Assembly (NCBI RefSeq): GCF_004684095.1
Contig: NZ_SRII01000008.1
Coordinates: 62,001-126,000, forward strand
DNA from: Hymenobacter sp. UV11
GTDB lineage: Bacteria > Bacteroidota > Bacteroidia > Cytophagales > Hymenobacteraceae
Length of the DNA: 64,000 nt
Reading direction: 5' to 3'
Position 1 is the stretch's first letter, and each line of letters starts with the position of its first letter. The notes under the pieces were generated by a model. The model did not search any database, was not told the DNA's origin, and saw only the letters and a program-made list of their open reading frames with translations. The position numbers were made by a program, and so were the translations under genes. Positions 41,105 through 49,619 of this stretch are shown here, in pieces.

Positions 41105-42469
41105 TTAGGCCGTAAATGCCCGATAAATTTCGCGGCCAGTGAGAAATTGCGTGCCTTCCTGCTCCAGGTATCGCATTAGCTGGTGAAATTGCTGCGGACC
41201 ATTTCGGGTATTAGCAGGGTCAAAATTCTCATTATGCCAAAGCACCGAAACCACGCCGCCGAATTTCTTTGTTTCGGCAAAAATTGGCCGCAGCACGGGG
41301 AGAATTTCATCCGGAGCTAATTGCAAATAAGCCGGATGGTGCAACGTAGTATCCATCACGGTAAGCGGAATTTCCAGGAAATTAGCCGCCCGACCAGTTG
41401 AGAAATTAAATGGATAAAATGGCTGGCAATAGCTATGGCGAAAGCCAATATGCTCGGCAAATCCGAGGGTACTATCATACTCAAAGCCAGTATTTTCTAC
41501 TACCGAAACAGTCAGGCGAGGCTCCCAGCACAGATAATGAAAGCGAATGCCGCCAACCAAATAATTGGCTTCTGATTCGACGTGCAGCTTTTCCGCATTG
41601 GTAGCGGAGCCCAGGCTGCCGTGCATCGCTACCTGGCAGCCGTGCTGGCGCAGCGCATGGAGGCGCTGCGCCAGCTTGGTAGTCAGGAGGTAGTCGGCAT
41701 TGCGCAGGCCGTTGGTGGCGGGGTAGTCTACTGGCAAAATAAAAAACGTCGATTCAGCTCCGTAGTGCGCCGTGGCCGCCGCTACGGCTTCCAGGTTATC
41801 CCAGGCATCGGGCTGCGTGAGGTGCTGCCACAGCAGCTTGCTGAATAAGCCGGGTTTTTGCTGCGCCAGCGCTGCTTTAGCGGGCGCTTTCCAGGCGCTG
41901 CGCATGTTATCGACATCGTGCGAAATGAAGGTGGCAAAATCAGCCCGAACGGTACCCCAGCGGCGCACTGCCAACGGCTGCCCACTCACGTGCTCAACGG
42001 CCGTTTTCAGCACGTCGAAATAATAATTAACAACCGGCAGCGTCAGAAAATTATGGGTTTTCTGCACGCTCGCTGCATAAGGAAATCGTCCGTGCCGGTC
42101 GCGCTCCGAAGAGAAATATTCCTGCCAGCCGCTCAATAAATAAAAAGCGGCCGAAATAATATCCGCCGAAATAAGAACCTTCTTTTCTTGAAAAGAAAGC
42201 AGCTGACTTTCGGTCGGATTATCGAAGAAAAACGGTATTTGCTGGCCCTGCCACTCGCGCCAGTGCGGGGCGGGGGGGTAGGGATTTATTTCACTAAAAA
42301 AATTGGCGCTCAGGTCTGCTACCTCTATTTGAAGCTGCGTACCGGCGTAGCCGATGGCGATGGCCGGCACACCGGGATAAGCAAGCTGGAAATGCCGCAG
42401 CACATAGGCTAGCCGCACCTCGGCCGAAGCCGACGCGGGGACTAAGCAGGGTAATGGGGCAGGGAACAT
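41105..42469 (-). CDS. polysaccharide deacetylase-like protein with DUF7033 N-terminus
   Basis: 454 residues. The N-terminal 170 residues match the DUF7033 type seen in Bacteroidota envelope loci (VRLAYVLRHFQLAYPGVPAI, FLTLPVVNYYFDVLK). The second half is a NodB-like polysaccharide deacetylase domain: FATFISHDVDNMR (the Asp of motif 1), CQVAMHGSLGSATNAEKLHV (the motif 2 His region, altered) and VSVLWHNENF near the end. No signal peptide, so it probably works in the cytoplasm. Ten bp downstream of the GT-B gene. Substrate unknown. Confidence 0.82.
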   Translation of the reverse strand: MFPAPLPCLVPASASAEVRLAYVLRHFQLAYPGVPAIAIGYAGTQLQIEVADLSANFFSEINPYPPAPHWREWQGQQIPFFFDNPTESQLLSFQEKKVLISADIISAAFYLLSGWQEYFSSERDRHGRFPYAASVQKTHNFLTLPVVNYYFDVLKTAVEHVSGQPLAVRRWGTVRADFATFISHDVDNMRSAWKAPAKAALAQQKPGLFSKLLWQHLTQPDAWDNLEAVAAATAHYGAESTFFILPVDYPATNGLRNADYLLTTKLAQRLHALRQHGCQVAMHGSLGSATNAEKLHVESEANYLVGGIRFHYLCWEPRLTVSVVENTGFEYDSTLGFAEHIGFRHSYCQPFYPFNFSTGRAANFLEIPLTVMDTTLHHPAYLQLAPDEILPVLRPIFAETKKFGGVVSVLWHNENFDPANTRNGPQQFHQLMRYLEQEGTQFLTGREIYRAFTA

Positions 42470-42479
42470 ACCCGTAAAT

Positions 42480-43778
42480 TTACGTTCTGCTAGCCGGGGA
42501 GGCCAGCCACTCGCTCAGGCGGCGCAGCGCCAGGGCGCGGCTATGGCCTTCGTCGGGGGTGCCGAGGCTGGCGTTGTAGTAGGCGGCGCGGCGGTAGAGG
42601 GCAAGAGGCTTGTGCCGGGCCAGGCGGCGCAGGGCGGCGGCCAATTCGGCGTGCGAGTGCGCCCACTCGCTGAGGCCGTGGGCGGCGTAGCCGTAGTAGT
42701 CGGCCAGGGTGGGGGTAGGCGAGAAGCGGTAGTACACGCTGGCCACATTGAGCAGCGTGGCTTCGAGGTGGGTACTGGTATCGGCGGCCACCAGCGCATC
42801 GTGGGTTTGCAAAAACTCAAATACGTTCTCCTGCTGCGGATTGCTCCACTGCAAGGGGGGTAGGGCCTGGCGCAGGGCGCTGAAATCGCGCCGGTCGCCG
42901 GGATGAGGGCGGAGGGTGAAAGTCAGCTCCGGCAGTTCGCGCAAGAGGTAAGCCAATGTGTCGGCCACGGCGGGCAGCTCGTCGAGCAGGTTGCAGGCCA
43001 CGGCCACCCGGCGCACCTGCGGTGCGGTATTCCGCTGGCTCAGAAAGGCGTCGGCCTTGGGCATCCCCACCAGTTCGACGCGGCCGCGCACGGGGCCGCA
43101 CTGCCGGTATTTATCCAGGGCATCCTGGCCTTCCAATAAGCTCAAGTCGAAGCCCAAAGGCGGAAAATTAGTGCTCACGCTGGCGTGCTGCACGTAGGCG
43201 GTGGGCACGCCCTCGGCGCGGCAGGCCAGCAAAAGGGCGCGGGCGTCGTCGTTGTGGTCGTTGGCAAACACCACGGCCCGCGGCTGGTAGTGCCGCAGGG
43301 CCCGCCGGTACACTTCGTAGTAGCCAGTGGCGTAGTAAACCAAGTCGAAAAACCGCGTGGCCCGGCTGCCCACCAGCTGCCGCAGGCCCCACAGCGCCGC
43401 CGGGTACTGCCCGTAATACAGAATTTTGCGCCGTAGCGACAGACGGCTTACTATCCCCCCGTAGCGCCCGATATTTTTGCCTTGGCCCGCCACCAGCACC
43501 GCATCGGGCCGGGCCTCGGCGATAAACTTCAATGCCTCGTAGTTATTGGCGCTCACCACGTAGAGCCACGTTGCGCCCGCTAGCTGGTTGGGGTTGCGAA
43601 TAGGCTGAAATAGGTGGCCCACTAGCCGCAGCGCCGTATAGCCCGCCACCCGCGCCAGCCGCATGAAAGGATTGGCTGGCGAGATGCTGGCCAGCACCGA
43701 AGGCGGCATTCCCGCAAACAAGTTGGTAAAACGCAGCTGCAGGATGTCGCGCAGCCGCTCGGCTACCGGGCGGCTCAC
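42480..43778 (-). CDS. GT-B-like glycosyltransferase, candidate pseudaminic acid transferase
   Basis: 432 residues from a GTG start that overlaps the pseI stop by 4 bases (GTGA). No named family can be assigned with certainty. The middle has a two-Rossmann-domain look: ARPDAVLVAGQGKNIGRYGG, VVFANDHNDDARALLLACRA, GVPTAYVQHASVSTNFPPLG, VELVGMPKADAFLS, then FTLRPHPGDRRDF and ALVAADTSTHLEATLLNVAS. This resembles enzymes such as CDP-glycerophosphotransferases and sialyl- or polysialyltransferases. Direct coupling to the NeuB-type synthase makes a nonulosonate transferase the best guess. Confidence 0.7.
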   Translation of the reverse strand: MSRPVAERLRDILQLRFTNLFAGMPPSVLASISPANPFMRLARVAGYTALRLVGHLFQPIRNPNQLAGATWLYVVSANNYEALKFIAEARPDAVLVAGQGKNIGRYGGIVSRLSLRRKILYYGQYPAALWGLRQLVGSRATRFFDLVYYATGYYEVYRRALRHYQPRAVVFANDHNDDARALLLACRAEGVPTAYVQHASVSTNFPPLGFDLSLLEGQDALDKYRQCGPVRGRVELVGMPKADAFLSQRNTAPQVRRVAVACNLLDELPAVADTLAYLLRELPELTFTLRPHPGDRRDFSALRQALPPLQWSNPQQENVFEFLQTHDALVAADTSTHLEATLLNVASVYYRFSPTPTLADYYGYAAHGLSEWAHSHAELAAALRRLARHKPLALYRRAAYYNASLGTPDEGHSRALALRRLSEWLASPASRT

Positions 43779-44842
43779 GGCTGCGGCGCGGCCTCGCCTA
43801 GCAGGGCATCCCAGGTGAGCGGGGTGCCGGGGGCTAGGGCGCGGGTGGCGCGGCGGCCCAGCACCACGTCCCAGTGGCGGGGTAGCAGGCCGTCGCCGGG
43901 CCGAATAATGCGCAGGTTGTCAGTGGTTAACAGTTCACCTTCAGCAATAGGCTTCGCCACGTAGATGCTGCGCTTGAAAATGCGGCTCTTCTCCTCGCTG
44001 GCCTGCACGCAGAGCTGCACCGTGCCCAGCGCCTGGTGAGCGCGGGTGGTTTCGTCCACCAATAATTTCAACTCCTCGGGCTCCAGTGAGAAGGCCGAAT
44101 CCACGCCGCCATCGGCGCGGCGCAGCGTAAAGTGTTTCTCGATAACGCAGGCACCCAGCGCTACGGCGGCCACGCTGGCGCCTACCCCCATCGTGTGGTC
44201 GGAGAGGCCCACCGGGCAGCCAAACGTTTCGGCCAGCACCGGAATAGTGCGCAGGTTGGTAGTTAGGGGCGAGGCGGGGTAGGTGCTGGTGCACTTAAGC
44301 AGCACCAGCTCGCGGCAGCCGGCCTGGCGCAGCACCCGCACGGCCTCGTCGATTTCGCTGAGGGTAGCGGCGCCGGTGCTCACAATTACGGGCTTGCCGG
44401 TAGCGGCTACCCGGCGCAGCAGCGGCCAGTGGGCATTCTCGAAGGAGGCGATTTTATAAGCCGGCACGTCCAGGCTTTCCAGAAAATCAACGGCCGACTC
44501 GTCAAATGGCGAGCTGAAGGCCAGTAGCCCATGCTGCCGCGCCCGCTCGAAGATGGGTGCGTGCCACTCCCAAGGGGTATAAGCCTCTTTATAAAGCTGA
44601 TACAGGCTTTTGCCTTCCCACAAAGACTGGCCATCTTCGCGAATTACGAAGCCGGTATCCATGCTGATGGTGTCGGCGGTGTAGGTCTGAAGCTTGAGGG
44701 CGTGCACGCCGGCGGCGGCGGCGGCATCTACCAGGGCCAGCGCCCGGTCGAGGCTCTGGTTGTGGTTGCCCGACATTTCGGCGATGATAAACGGCGGATA
44801 ATCGGAACCGATAGAATGATTGCCAATAAAAAAGGTAGACAT
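43775..44842 (-). CDS. pseI: pseudaminic acid synthase
   Basis: 355 residues of the NeuB family: condenses phosphoenolpyruvate with 2,4-diacetamido-2,4,6-trideoxy-L-altrose to give pseudaminic acid. Seen: PFIIAEMSGNHNQSLDRALA, ALKLQTYTADTISMDT, FSSPFDESAVDFLESLDVPA, YKIASFE, VIVSTGAATLSEI, LLKCTSTYPASP, GLSDHTMG, EKHFTLRRADGGVDSAFSLE, and a C-terminal antifreeze-like SAF domain (RSIYVAKPIAEGELLTTDNL). The SLWEGKSLYQLYKEAYTPWE segment is a PseI rather than NeuB feature. 15 bp after pseH. Confidence 0.95.
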   Translation of the reverse strand: MSTFFIGNHSIGSDYPPFIIAEMSGNHNQSLDRALALVDAAAAAGVHALKLQTYTADTISMDTGFVIREDGQSLWEGKSLYQLYKEAYTPWEWHAPIFERARQHGLLAFSSPFDESAVDFLESLDVPAYKIASFENAHWPLLRRVAATGKPVIVSTGAATLSEIDEAVRVLRQAGCRELVLLKCTSTYPASPLTTNLRTIPVLAETFGCPVGLSDHTMGVGASVAAVALGACVIEKHFTLRRADGGVDSAFSLEPEELKLLVDETTRAHQALGTVQLCVQASEEKSRIFKRSIYVAKPIAEGELLTTDNLRIIRPGDGLLPRHWDVVLGRRATRALAPGTPLTWDALLGEAAPQP

Positions 44843-44857
44843 GAAGCAAAGTTACGG

Positions 44858-45409
44858 TTAAGGCTTTTCCGACACGGGTTGCGAATGTGGTGCGGGGTGC
44901 AATTGCTGCCACTCGCGTCGTAGTAATGCCAAGCCCACAACGTCCATAAATGCTTTGTCTTTGTAGATGTGCTGCCGAAAGTAAGCCTCACGGCGAAAGC
45001 CAAACTTCTCATGCATGGCTATTACTTTCTCGTTAGTAACGAAGACTTCACAAGCCAGCTTGTTTAGATTTAATCTATTAAATACATATTCGAGTACAGC
45101 TGATTCTACTTTGGCCCCTATACCGCTCCCATGCAGGTTTTCTTCGCCCAAATAAAAAGCCCAATAGCAAGAGCGGTTACGCTGGTTGATGGCATAGAGA
45201 TTAGCTACGCCCACGGGCCGGTCGCGGTAATAAATAAGCCAGTAGTGTACACTTGGATCTTGACTGGTACGGGCGTACCAGTTCTGTTGCTGCTCAGCCG
45301 AGATAGGTTCTGCGGTGTACATATATTGAGCTACTGCGGGTGAGTTGCGCCAAGCACGTACTATCTCTAAAAACTCTAGTGTAAGCGGACGGAGTAAGTC
45401 GGAATTCAT
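44858..45409 (-). CDS. pseH: PseH-type N-acetyltransferase
   Basis: 183 residues, GNAT fold. It should acetylate the 4-amino group of UDP-4-amino-4,6-dideoxy-N-acetyl-altrosamine. Seen: LRPLTLEFLEIVRAWRNSPA, MYTAEPISAEQQQNWY, DRPVGVANLYAINQRNRSCY, the acetyl-CoA loop region GEENLHGSGIGAKVESAVLE, then NKLACEVFVTNEKVIAMHEK and FGFRREAYFRQHIYKD. Length and motif order fit PseH. GC is lower than in the surrounding housekeeping genes. Confidence 0.92.
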   Translation of the reverse strand: MNSDLLRPLTLEFLEIVRAWRNSPAVAQYMYTAEPISAEQQQNWYARTSQDPSVHYWLIYYRDRPVGVANLYAINQRNRSCYWAFYLGEENLHGSGIGAKVESAVLEYVFNRLNLNKLACEVFVTNEKVIAMHEKFGFRREAYFRQHIYKDKAFMDVVGLALLRREWQQLHPAPHSQPVSEKP

Positions 45410-45436
45410 AAACGCAGTAAAAGTGTATAGTGGCTT

Positions 45437-46471
45437 TCAACAATTAAGTAAGTCTTGAATAGCAGTGCGTAGTAGGTCTGGGCGAAGTGCGTCTACGTAG
45501 GGAAGAGGAGAATGAGAGGCAAAAAAATTGAGTCCCTGATTTAATAGAGTTGCCAACTGAATAGGAGATGACTCAGCGAAGCTTCCTATAGAGAAAGCTT
45601 GCGCATGCTGCTGAACATAATCAGCTAAGTACCTCTGGTTGTCAGCATAATAACCCGTAATAGCTGGGCGCCCCAGAACAAGTGCCTCGATAAGTACCGT
45701 GCTGGCTGGTACAATTATCACTGCGTGAGTTTGTAATAACTCTACAAGGGCAGCCGCACTAATGCCCCGATGCAACTCAATTACTGGCATGGGTGATTGT
45801 TTTATTGCTTGTTGCAGTGCATTCGTGCTACTGAAAGCTCCGCCTACCACAATACTTACTCGGTGCAGTTGGGGCAGGGTTGAGAGCGCTATGAGTGTAC
45901 GAACCGTCAGACCCAAGGGGTCCGCTCCGCCAAAACAGATTAGTACACTGTCTGAACTACTATATGATTGAGGCAGTGTTGCTGCCGCCAAAAATGGTTG
46001 TCGTAGCAGTGAAAAGGCTGGGCCTAAGAGCAGGCTGGTAGCGTTTGGGGCCTCATAATCAGCGGCTGCTACCCCAGGCGAATGATTGATAAGCACGTCG
46101 GCCACAACCGGCCATGCCCGCAGGTCGTCAATAAAAACTAGCCCGCAGCCACTGCGACGCAAGCTACTCTGGTAAGCAAAGTCGAAGCTGTAGCCATCCA
46201 GTAGCAGTACGTCGGTAGAAAGTAAAAAAGCTGATGTTAACCACTCGGCTTCGGCCATGAGTGATGGTTCAACTGGCAGCGCATAGACCGGCCATCCGGC
46301 ATCGTTCAGTAGCTGCCTAACTCCTTCTGAAGGTGCCCGAATTAAGAATACGCTAGGAGCCAACCCGCGCAGAATATCTGCCAGTGCGAGTAGGCGTACC
46401 ACATGGCCAAGGCCAATTATAGCGTCCCCATCAACCCGAAATACTAGCCGTCGCTCGGCACTATTTTTCAT
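45437..46471 (-). CDS. pseG: PseG-type UDP-sugar hydrolase
   Basis: 344 residues, MurG-like GT-B fold. It removes UDP from UDP-2,4-diacetamido-2,4,6-trideoxy-altropyranose. Seen: FRVDGDAIIGLGHVVRLLAL (the R-x-D and G-x-G-H motif), VLLLDGYSFD, FIDDLRAWPVVADVLINHSP, SVLICFGGADPLGLTVRTL, and the UDP-binding end VIIVPASTVLIEALVLGRPA. Composition is about 48% GC in 45481-45540 by hand count. First gene of the distal part of the operon, after the plus-strand T9SS gene; its own promoter was not clearly found. Confidence 0.92.
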   Translation of the reverse strand: MKNSAERRLVFRVDGDAIIGLGHVVRLLALADILRGLAPSVFLIRAPSEGVRQLLNDAGWPVYALPVEPSLMAEAEWLTSAFLLSTDVLLLDGYSFDFAYQSSLRRSGCGLVFIDDLRAWPVVADVLINHSPGVAAADYEAPNATSLLLGPAFSLLRQPFLAAATLPQSYSSSDSVLICFGGADPLGLTVRTLIALSTLPQLHRVSIVVGGAFSSTNALQQAIKQSPMPVIELHRGISAAALVELLQTHAVIIVPASTVLIEALVLGRPAITGYYADNQRYLADYVQQHAQAFSIGSFAESSPIQLATLLNQGLNFFASHSPLPYVDALRPDLLRTAIQDLLNC

Positions 46472-46506
46472 CTAAAACAAAGCGTAAATACTGAGATGTA
46501 TTGGTC

Positions 46507-46535
46507 TTGAAGGAAATTGTTTGGTGCTAACTTTG
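46507..46535 (+). promoter_or_regulatory. promoter of the T9SS type B protein gene
   Basis: TTG at 46507-46509 and a perfect -7 box TAACTTTG at 46528-46535, separated by 18 bases. The ATG is at 46566, giving a leader of about 25 bases. The best full promoter match in the window. Confidence 0.65.
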
Positions 46536-46565
46536 CCAGGGACAGCGAAGTAAAAAAACAAGAAA

Positions 46566-48860
46566 ATGATAAAAAAACTACTTTCATGTTTACTCATTTT
46601 GGCTTCTTTGGTAGCAAACCTACCTGCTTTTGGCCAACTTGAAAATAGCAATTGGTATTTTGGAACTAATGCAGTCGTAAATTTCCCGGTTTCAGGTGCA
46701 CCTATTGCGCTTACTGGTAGCGCCATGAGCACCTACGAGGCATGCGCTTCAGTTTCGGATGCTAAAGGACGCCTATTGTTTTATACTAACAGTGAAACGC
46801 TTTGGAATAGCAACAACCAGATAATGACTAATGGAGCAAGTTTGGGCGGCCATGCCTCTTGCTCTCAAGGTACTGTGGTGGTGCAAAACCCTAGTAATAT
46901 TCAGCAGTATTATGTATTTGTGCATGATGCTGCCGAAACATTATTTGCCGGTGGATTGAAGTATAACTTAGTAGATATGACCCGCCAGGGGGGATTAGGG
47001 GAAGTAATTCAAAGTCGGGTGCAGGTATCGTCGGTAAGATTAACCGAAAAGCTGACTACCGTCCCGCATGCCAATGGGCGGGATACTTGGGTATTGGTAC
47101 ACGGCTGGCAGACAAATACTTTTTATGCCTATTTGCTCACGGCGACTGGCTTACAGACCACCCCAGTAACCACAAATATTGGGGCGGTGCATAGTGGCGG
47201 GGGTGGGGCCAATGGCAACGCTAACGGAGTCGGCTATATGCGAGTATCGCCGGACGGCCGTAAATTGGCTTTAGGTATCCGCGACCAGAATTTTGAATTA
47301 TTTGACTTTAATACGGCTACCGGGCAACTTTATAACTATGTTCCACTTTATTCAGTTTATCGAAGCTATGGGGTGGAATTTTCGCCTGATGGCCATTTGC
47401 TGTATGGAACAGACCTCGATGGACTAGGCGTATACCAATATAATTTGCAGGCTGGGTCAGCATCTGCTATTGCTAGTTCTGGCCTACTCATTGCCTCCAC
47501 GGCAAATAATGCTGGTGCTGTGCAGGTTGGCCCCGATGGTAAGCTGTATGTGTCGGTACTTTATAGCAATTATTTGGCTGTTATTGACAACCCAAATATC
47601 CGGGGTGTTGGCTGTGGCTTTAGAGCCAATGGTGTAAATCTGAACAGTGCCTCTGGGCAAATAGGCCTACCTAATTACCCAAATAGCCAAGTAATAAGTC
47701 GTACGGCAGCTTTTACTAATAATGCCAGCTGTGCAAATTCTGCTGTAACTTTTATAGGGACATTACAGCCGACTCTTGCCACTGCTACCGCCTCCTGGAA
47801 CTTCGGCGACCCGGCTTCGGGCAGTGCCAACACGGCTACCGGCTTCACGCCGATGCACGTGTATAGCCAGGCGGGCACCTACCAGGTAACGCTTGCCGTT
47901 TTATATCCAGGGCTGGCCACGCCCGTGACCGTGACCCAGGCCCTGACGGTAGCGCCGTTGCCACAGGTGCGGCTGGGGCGCGATACAACGCTGTGCGGCA
48001 CCCAGCTGCAGCTGTCGGCCGGCGCGCAGCCAGCGGGCACAACTTACCGCTGGCAGGATGGTAGTACCAGCGCTACCTACCTGGCGAAGGCCAGCGGCCG
48101 CTACCGGGTGGCCGTGACTTCGGCCGCCGGCTGCACCCGTACCGACTCGGTGCGGGTAACCCTTAATGCGGCGCCTACCCCCCGGTTGCCGGCCGATACG
48201 ACCAGTTGCACGGCTTCGGTACTCTTGCGGCCGGGTACGCAGCCGGCGGGCAGTACCTACCGCTGGCAAGATGGCAGTGCCAGCGCTACCTACTTGGCCC
48301 AAAGCAGCGGCACTTATTCAGTAACAGTAACTACGGCTCAGGGTTGTACTAGCACCGTCACTAGTCGCGTGCAACTTGGCCAGGCCCCGGCGGTGAGCCT
48401 GGGCGCCGATACACTGGTGTGCCCTAATGCGGTGTGGACGTTACGTACCAATCCGCAGCCGGTCGGTACCCTCTTCCGCTGGCAGGATGGCTCTACCGCG
48501 CCCACTTACGTGGCTCACGGGCCAGGGCAGTATTCAGTGCAGGTAAGGACATCGGCTACTGGCTGCTTGGTTACTGCCACGCGGGCAGCGGCGGCGGCTA
48601 GTTGCCCGGTAGCCATCCCCAACATCATTACTCCTAATGGTGACCCGCAGAATGAGTTTTTTACGCTGCAGGGATTAACGCCAACTGATTGGCACCTGAG
48701 TATTTTTGACCGTTGGGGCCGGCAGGTCTACGACCAGGTCCGCTACGACAATCGCTGGAATGCCACCGGCCAGGCTGCCGGTATCTATTACTACCTGCTC
48801 AACAACGCCAGTACCGGCGAACGCTACCAAGGCTGGGTTGAAGTAATGCGTGGTAGCTGA
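46566..48860 (+). CDS. T9SS type B (gliding-motility-associated C-terminal) repeat protein
   Basis: 764 residues with signal peptide (MIKKLLSCLLILASLVANLP). Residues about 25-385 look like a beta-propeller-type domain (ENSNWYFGTNAVVNF, VGYMRVSPDGRKLALGI, GVEFSPDGHLLYGTDL, AVQVGPDGKLYVSVL). A PKD domain follows (about 390-462, SWNFGDPASG ... HVYSQAGTYQVTLAV), then three repeats of about 70 residues with YRWQDGSTSATYLA and C-x-x pairs (about 465-675). The end is the type B sorting domain (PNIITPNGDPQNEFFTL, FDRWGRQVYD, GIYYYLL). Exported by T9SS, probably to the surface. The first half is AT-rich, the second GC-rich. Confidence 0.93.
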   Translation: MIKKLLSCLLILASLVANLPAFGQLENSNWYFGTNAVVNFPVSGAPIALTGSAMSTYEACASVSDAKGRLLFYTNSETLWNSNNQIMTNGASLGGHASCSQGTVVVQNPSNIQQYYVFVHDAAETLFAGGLKYNLVDMTRQGGLGEVIQSRVQVSSVRLTEKLTTVPHANGRDTWVLVHGWQTNTFYAYLLTATGLQTTPVTTNIGAVHSGGGGANGNANGVGYMRVSPDGRKLALGIRDQNFELFDFNTATGQLYNYVPLYSVYRSYGVEFSPDGHLLYGTDLDGLGVYQYNLQAGSASAIASSGLLIASTANNAGAVQVGPDGKLYVSVLYSNYLAVIDNPNIRGVGCGFRANGVNLNSASGQIGLPNYPNSQVISRTAAFTNNASCANSAVTFIGTLQPTLATATASWNFGDPASGSANTATGFTPMHVYSQAGTYQVTLAVLYPGLATPVTVTQALTVAPLPQVRLGRDTTLCGTQLQLSAGAQPAGTTYRWQDGSTSATYLAKASGRYRVAVTSAAGCTRTDSVRVTLNAAPTPRLPADTTSCTASVLLRPGTQPAGSTYRWQDGSASATYLAQSSGTYSVTVTTAQGCTSTVTSRVQLGQAPAVSLGADTLVCPNAVWTLRTNPQPVGTLFRWQDGSTAPTYVAHGPGQYSVQVRTSATGCLVTATRAAAAASCPVAIPNIITPNGDPQNEFFTLQGLTPTDWHLSIFDRWGRQVYDQVRYDNRWNATGQAAGIYYYLLNNASTGERYQGWVEVMRGS

Positions 48861-48861
48861 A

Positions 48862-49614
48862 TTACCGCTGCTCGTTGGCTTCGTTCACGGCGGCCAGCCA
48901 GGGGTAGCGGGCTAGCAGCGCGGGCAGCCCGGCCGGGGCTGTGAGCGAAAAATTGGGGCCCAACTCGGTGAAAAGCAGGCTGAGCAGCGCGTAATCGCTG
49001 GGATAGTCAATGGTGAGGCGCAACGCGGCCACGGCGGGCTCTACGGCCAAGGCCAGCGTTTCGAGTTGGAACAGCTCGGGGTGGCGGCGCAGGTAGGGCG
49101 TCACATGCTCGCGCTCGTCGGGCTGCGTGGCCTCGGCTTGGGCTTGGCGCAGGGCAGCGGCGCTAAGTACTTCTACATTAGTGCCGAGGGGTAGGCCAGT
49201 GGTGTGCGTGTAGTCGGCTCTGGTGGCGAGGTGGTAAGCCACAGCGGCATCAATAAATGCCGGGTCGATGGCCGGGTTATCCGCCGTGAGGCGTACCACA
49301 GTAGTGGCTGGCCCGGCCTGCGTCAGCGCCCCCGCAAAGCGGCCCAGTACGTCATTTTCTGACCCTTGAAACACGCCTACCCCCAGGCGGGTGGCCAGGG
49401 CGGCCAGCTCATCATCCACCGCTTCGGTAGAAGTAGCTACCATGACTTGGTGCACCGAAGTAGCGCGCCGGGCCCGTCCCACTATGTGGCCCAGCAGCGT
49501 GTGCGCCTCGGACGTGGCGGCGAGGGGTAGGGGCAGCCGCGATTTGCCCGGCAGCCGCGAGGAGCCCAGGCGCGCCTGGATGAGCGCGAGCACGCGCGGG
49601 TTTTCAGGGAGCAT
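48862..49614 (-). CDS. pseF: SpsF-type cytidylyltransferase, probable CMP-pseudaminic acid synthetase
   Basis: 250 residues of the SpsF/CMP-Kdo synthetase-like nucleotidyltransferase group: VLALIQARLGSSRLPGKSRL (nucleotide-binding loop), GRARRATSVHQVMVATST, FQGSENDVLGRFAGAL, VRLTADNPAIDPAFIDAAVA (metal-binding Asp), then REHVTPYLRR and RLTIDYPSDYALL. In Pse loci a protein of this group takes the PseF role, activating the sugar with CTP. It ends one base from the stop of the convergent T9SS gene. The pseF symbol is by context. Confidence 0.82.
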   Translation of the reverse strand: MLPENPRVLALIQARLGSSRLPGKSRLPLPLAATSEAHTLLGHIVGRARRATSVHQVMVATSTEAVDDELAALATRLGVGVFQGSENDVLGRFAGALTQAGPATTVVRLTADNPAIDPAFIDAAVAYHLATRADYTHTTGLPLGTNVEVLSAAALRQAQAEATQPDEREHVTPYLRRHPELFQLETLALAVEPAVAALRLTIDYPSDYALLSLLFTELGPNFSLTAPAGLPALLARYPWLAAVNEANEQR

Positions 49615-49619
49615 ATTTT

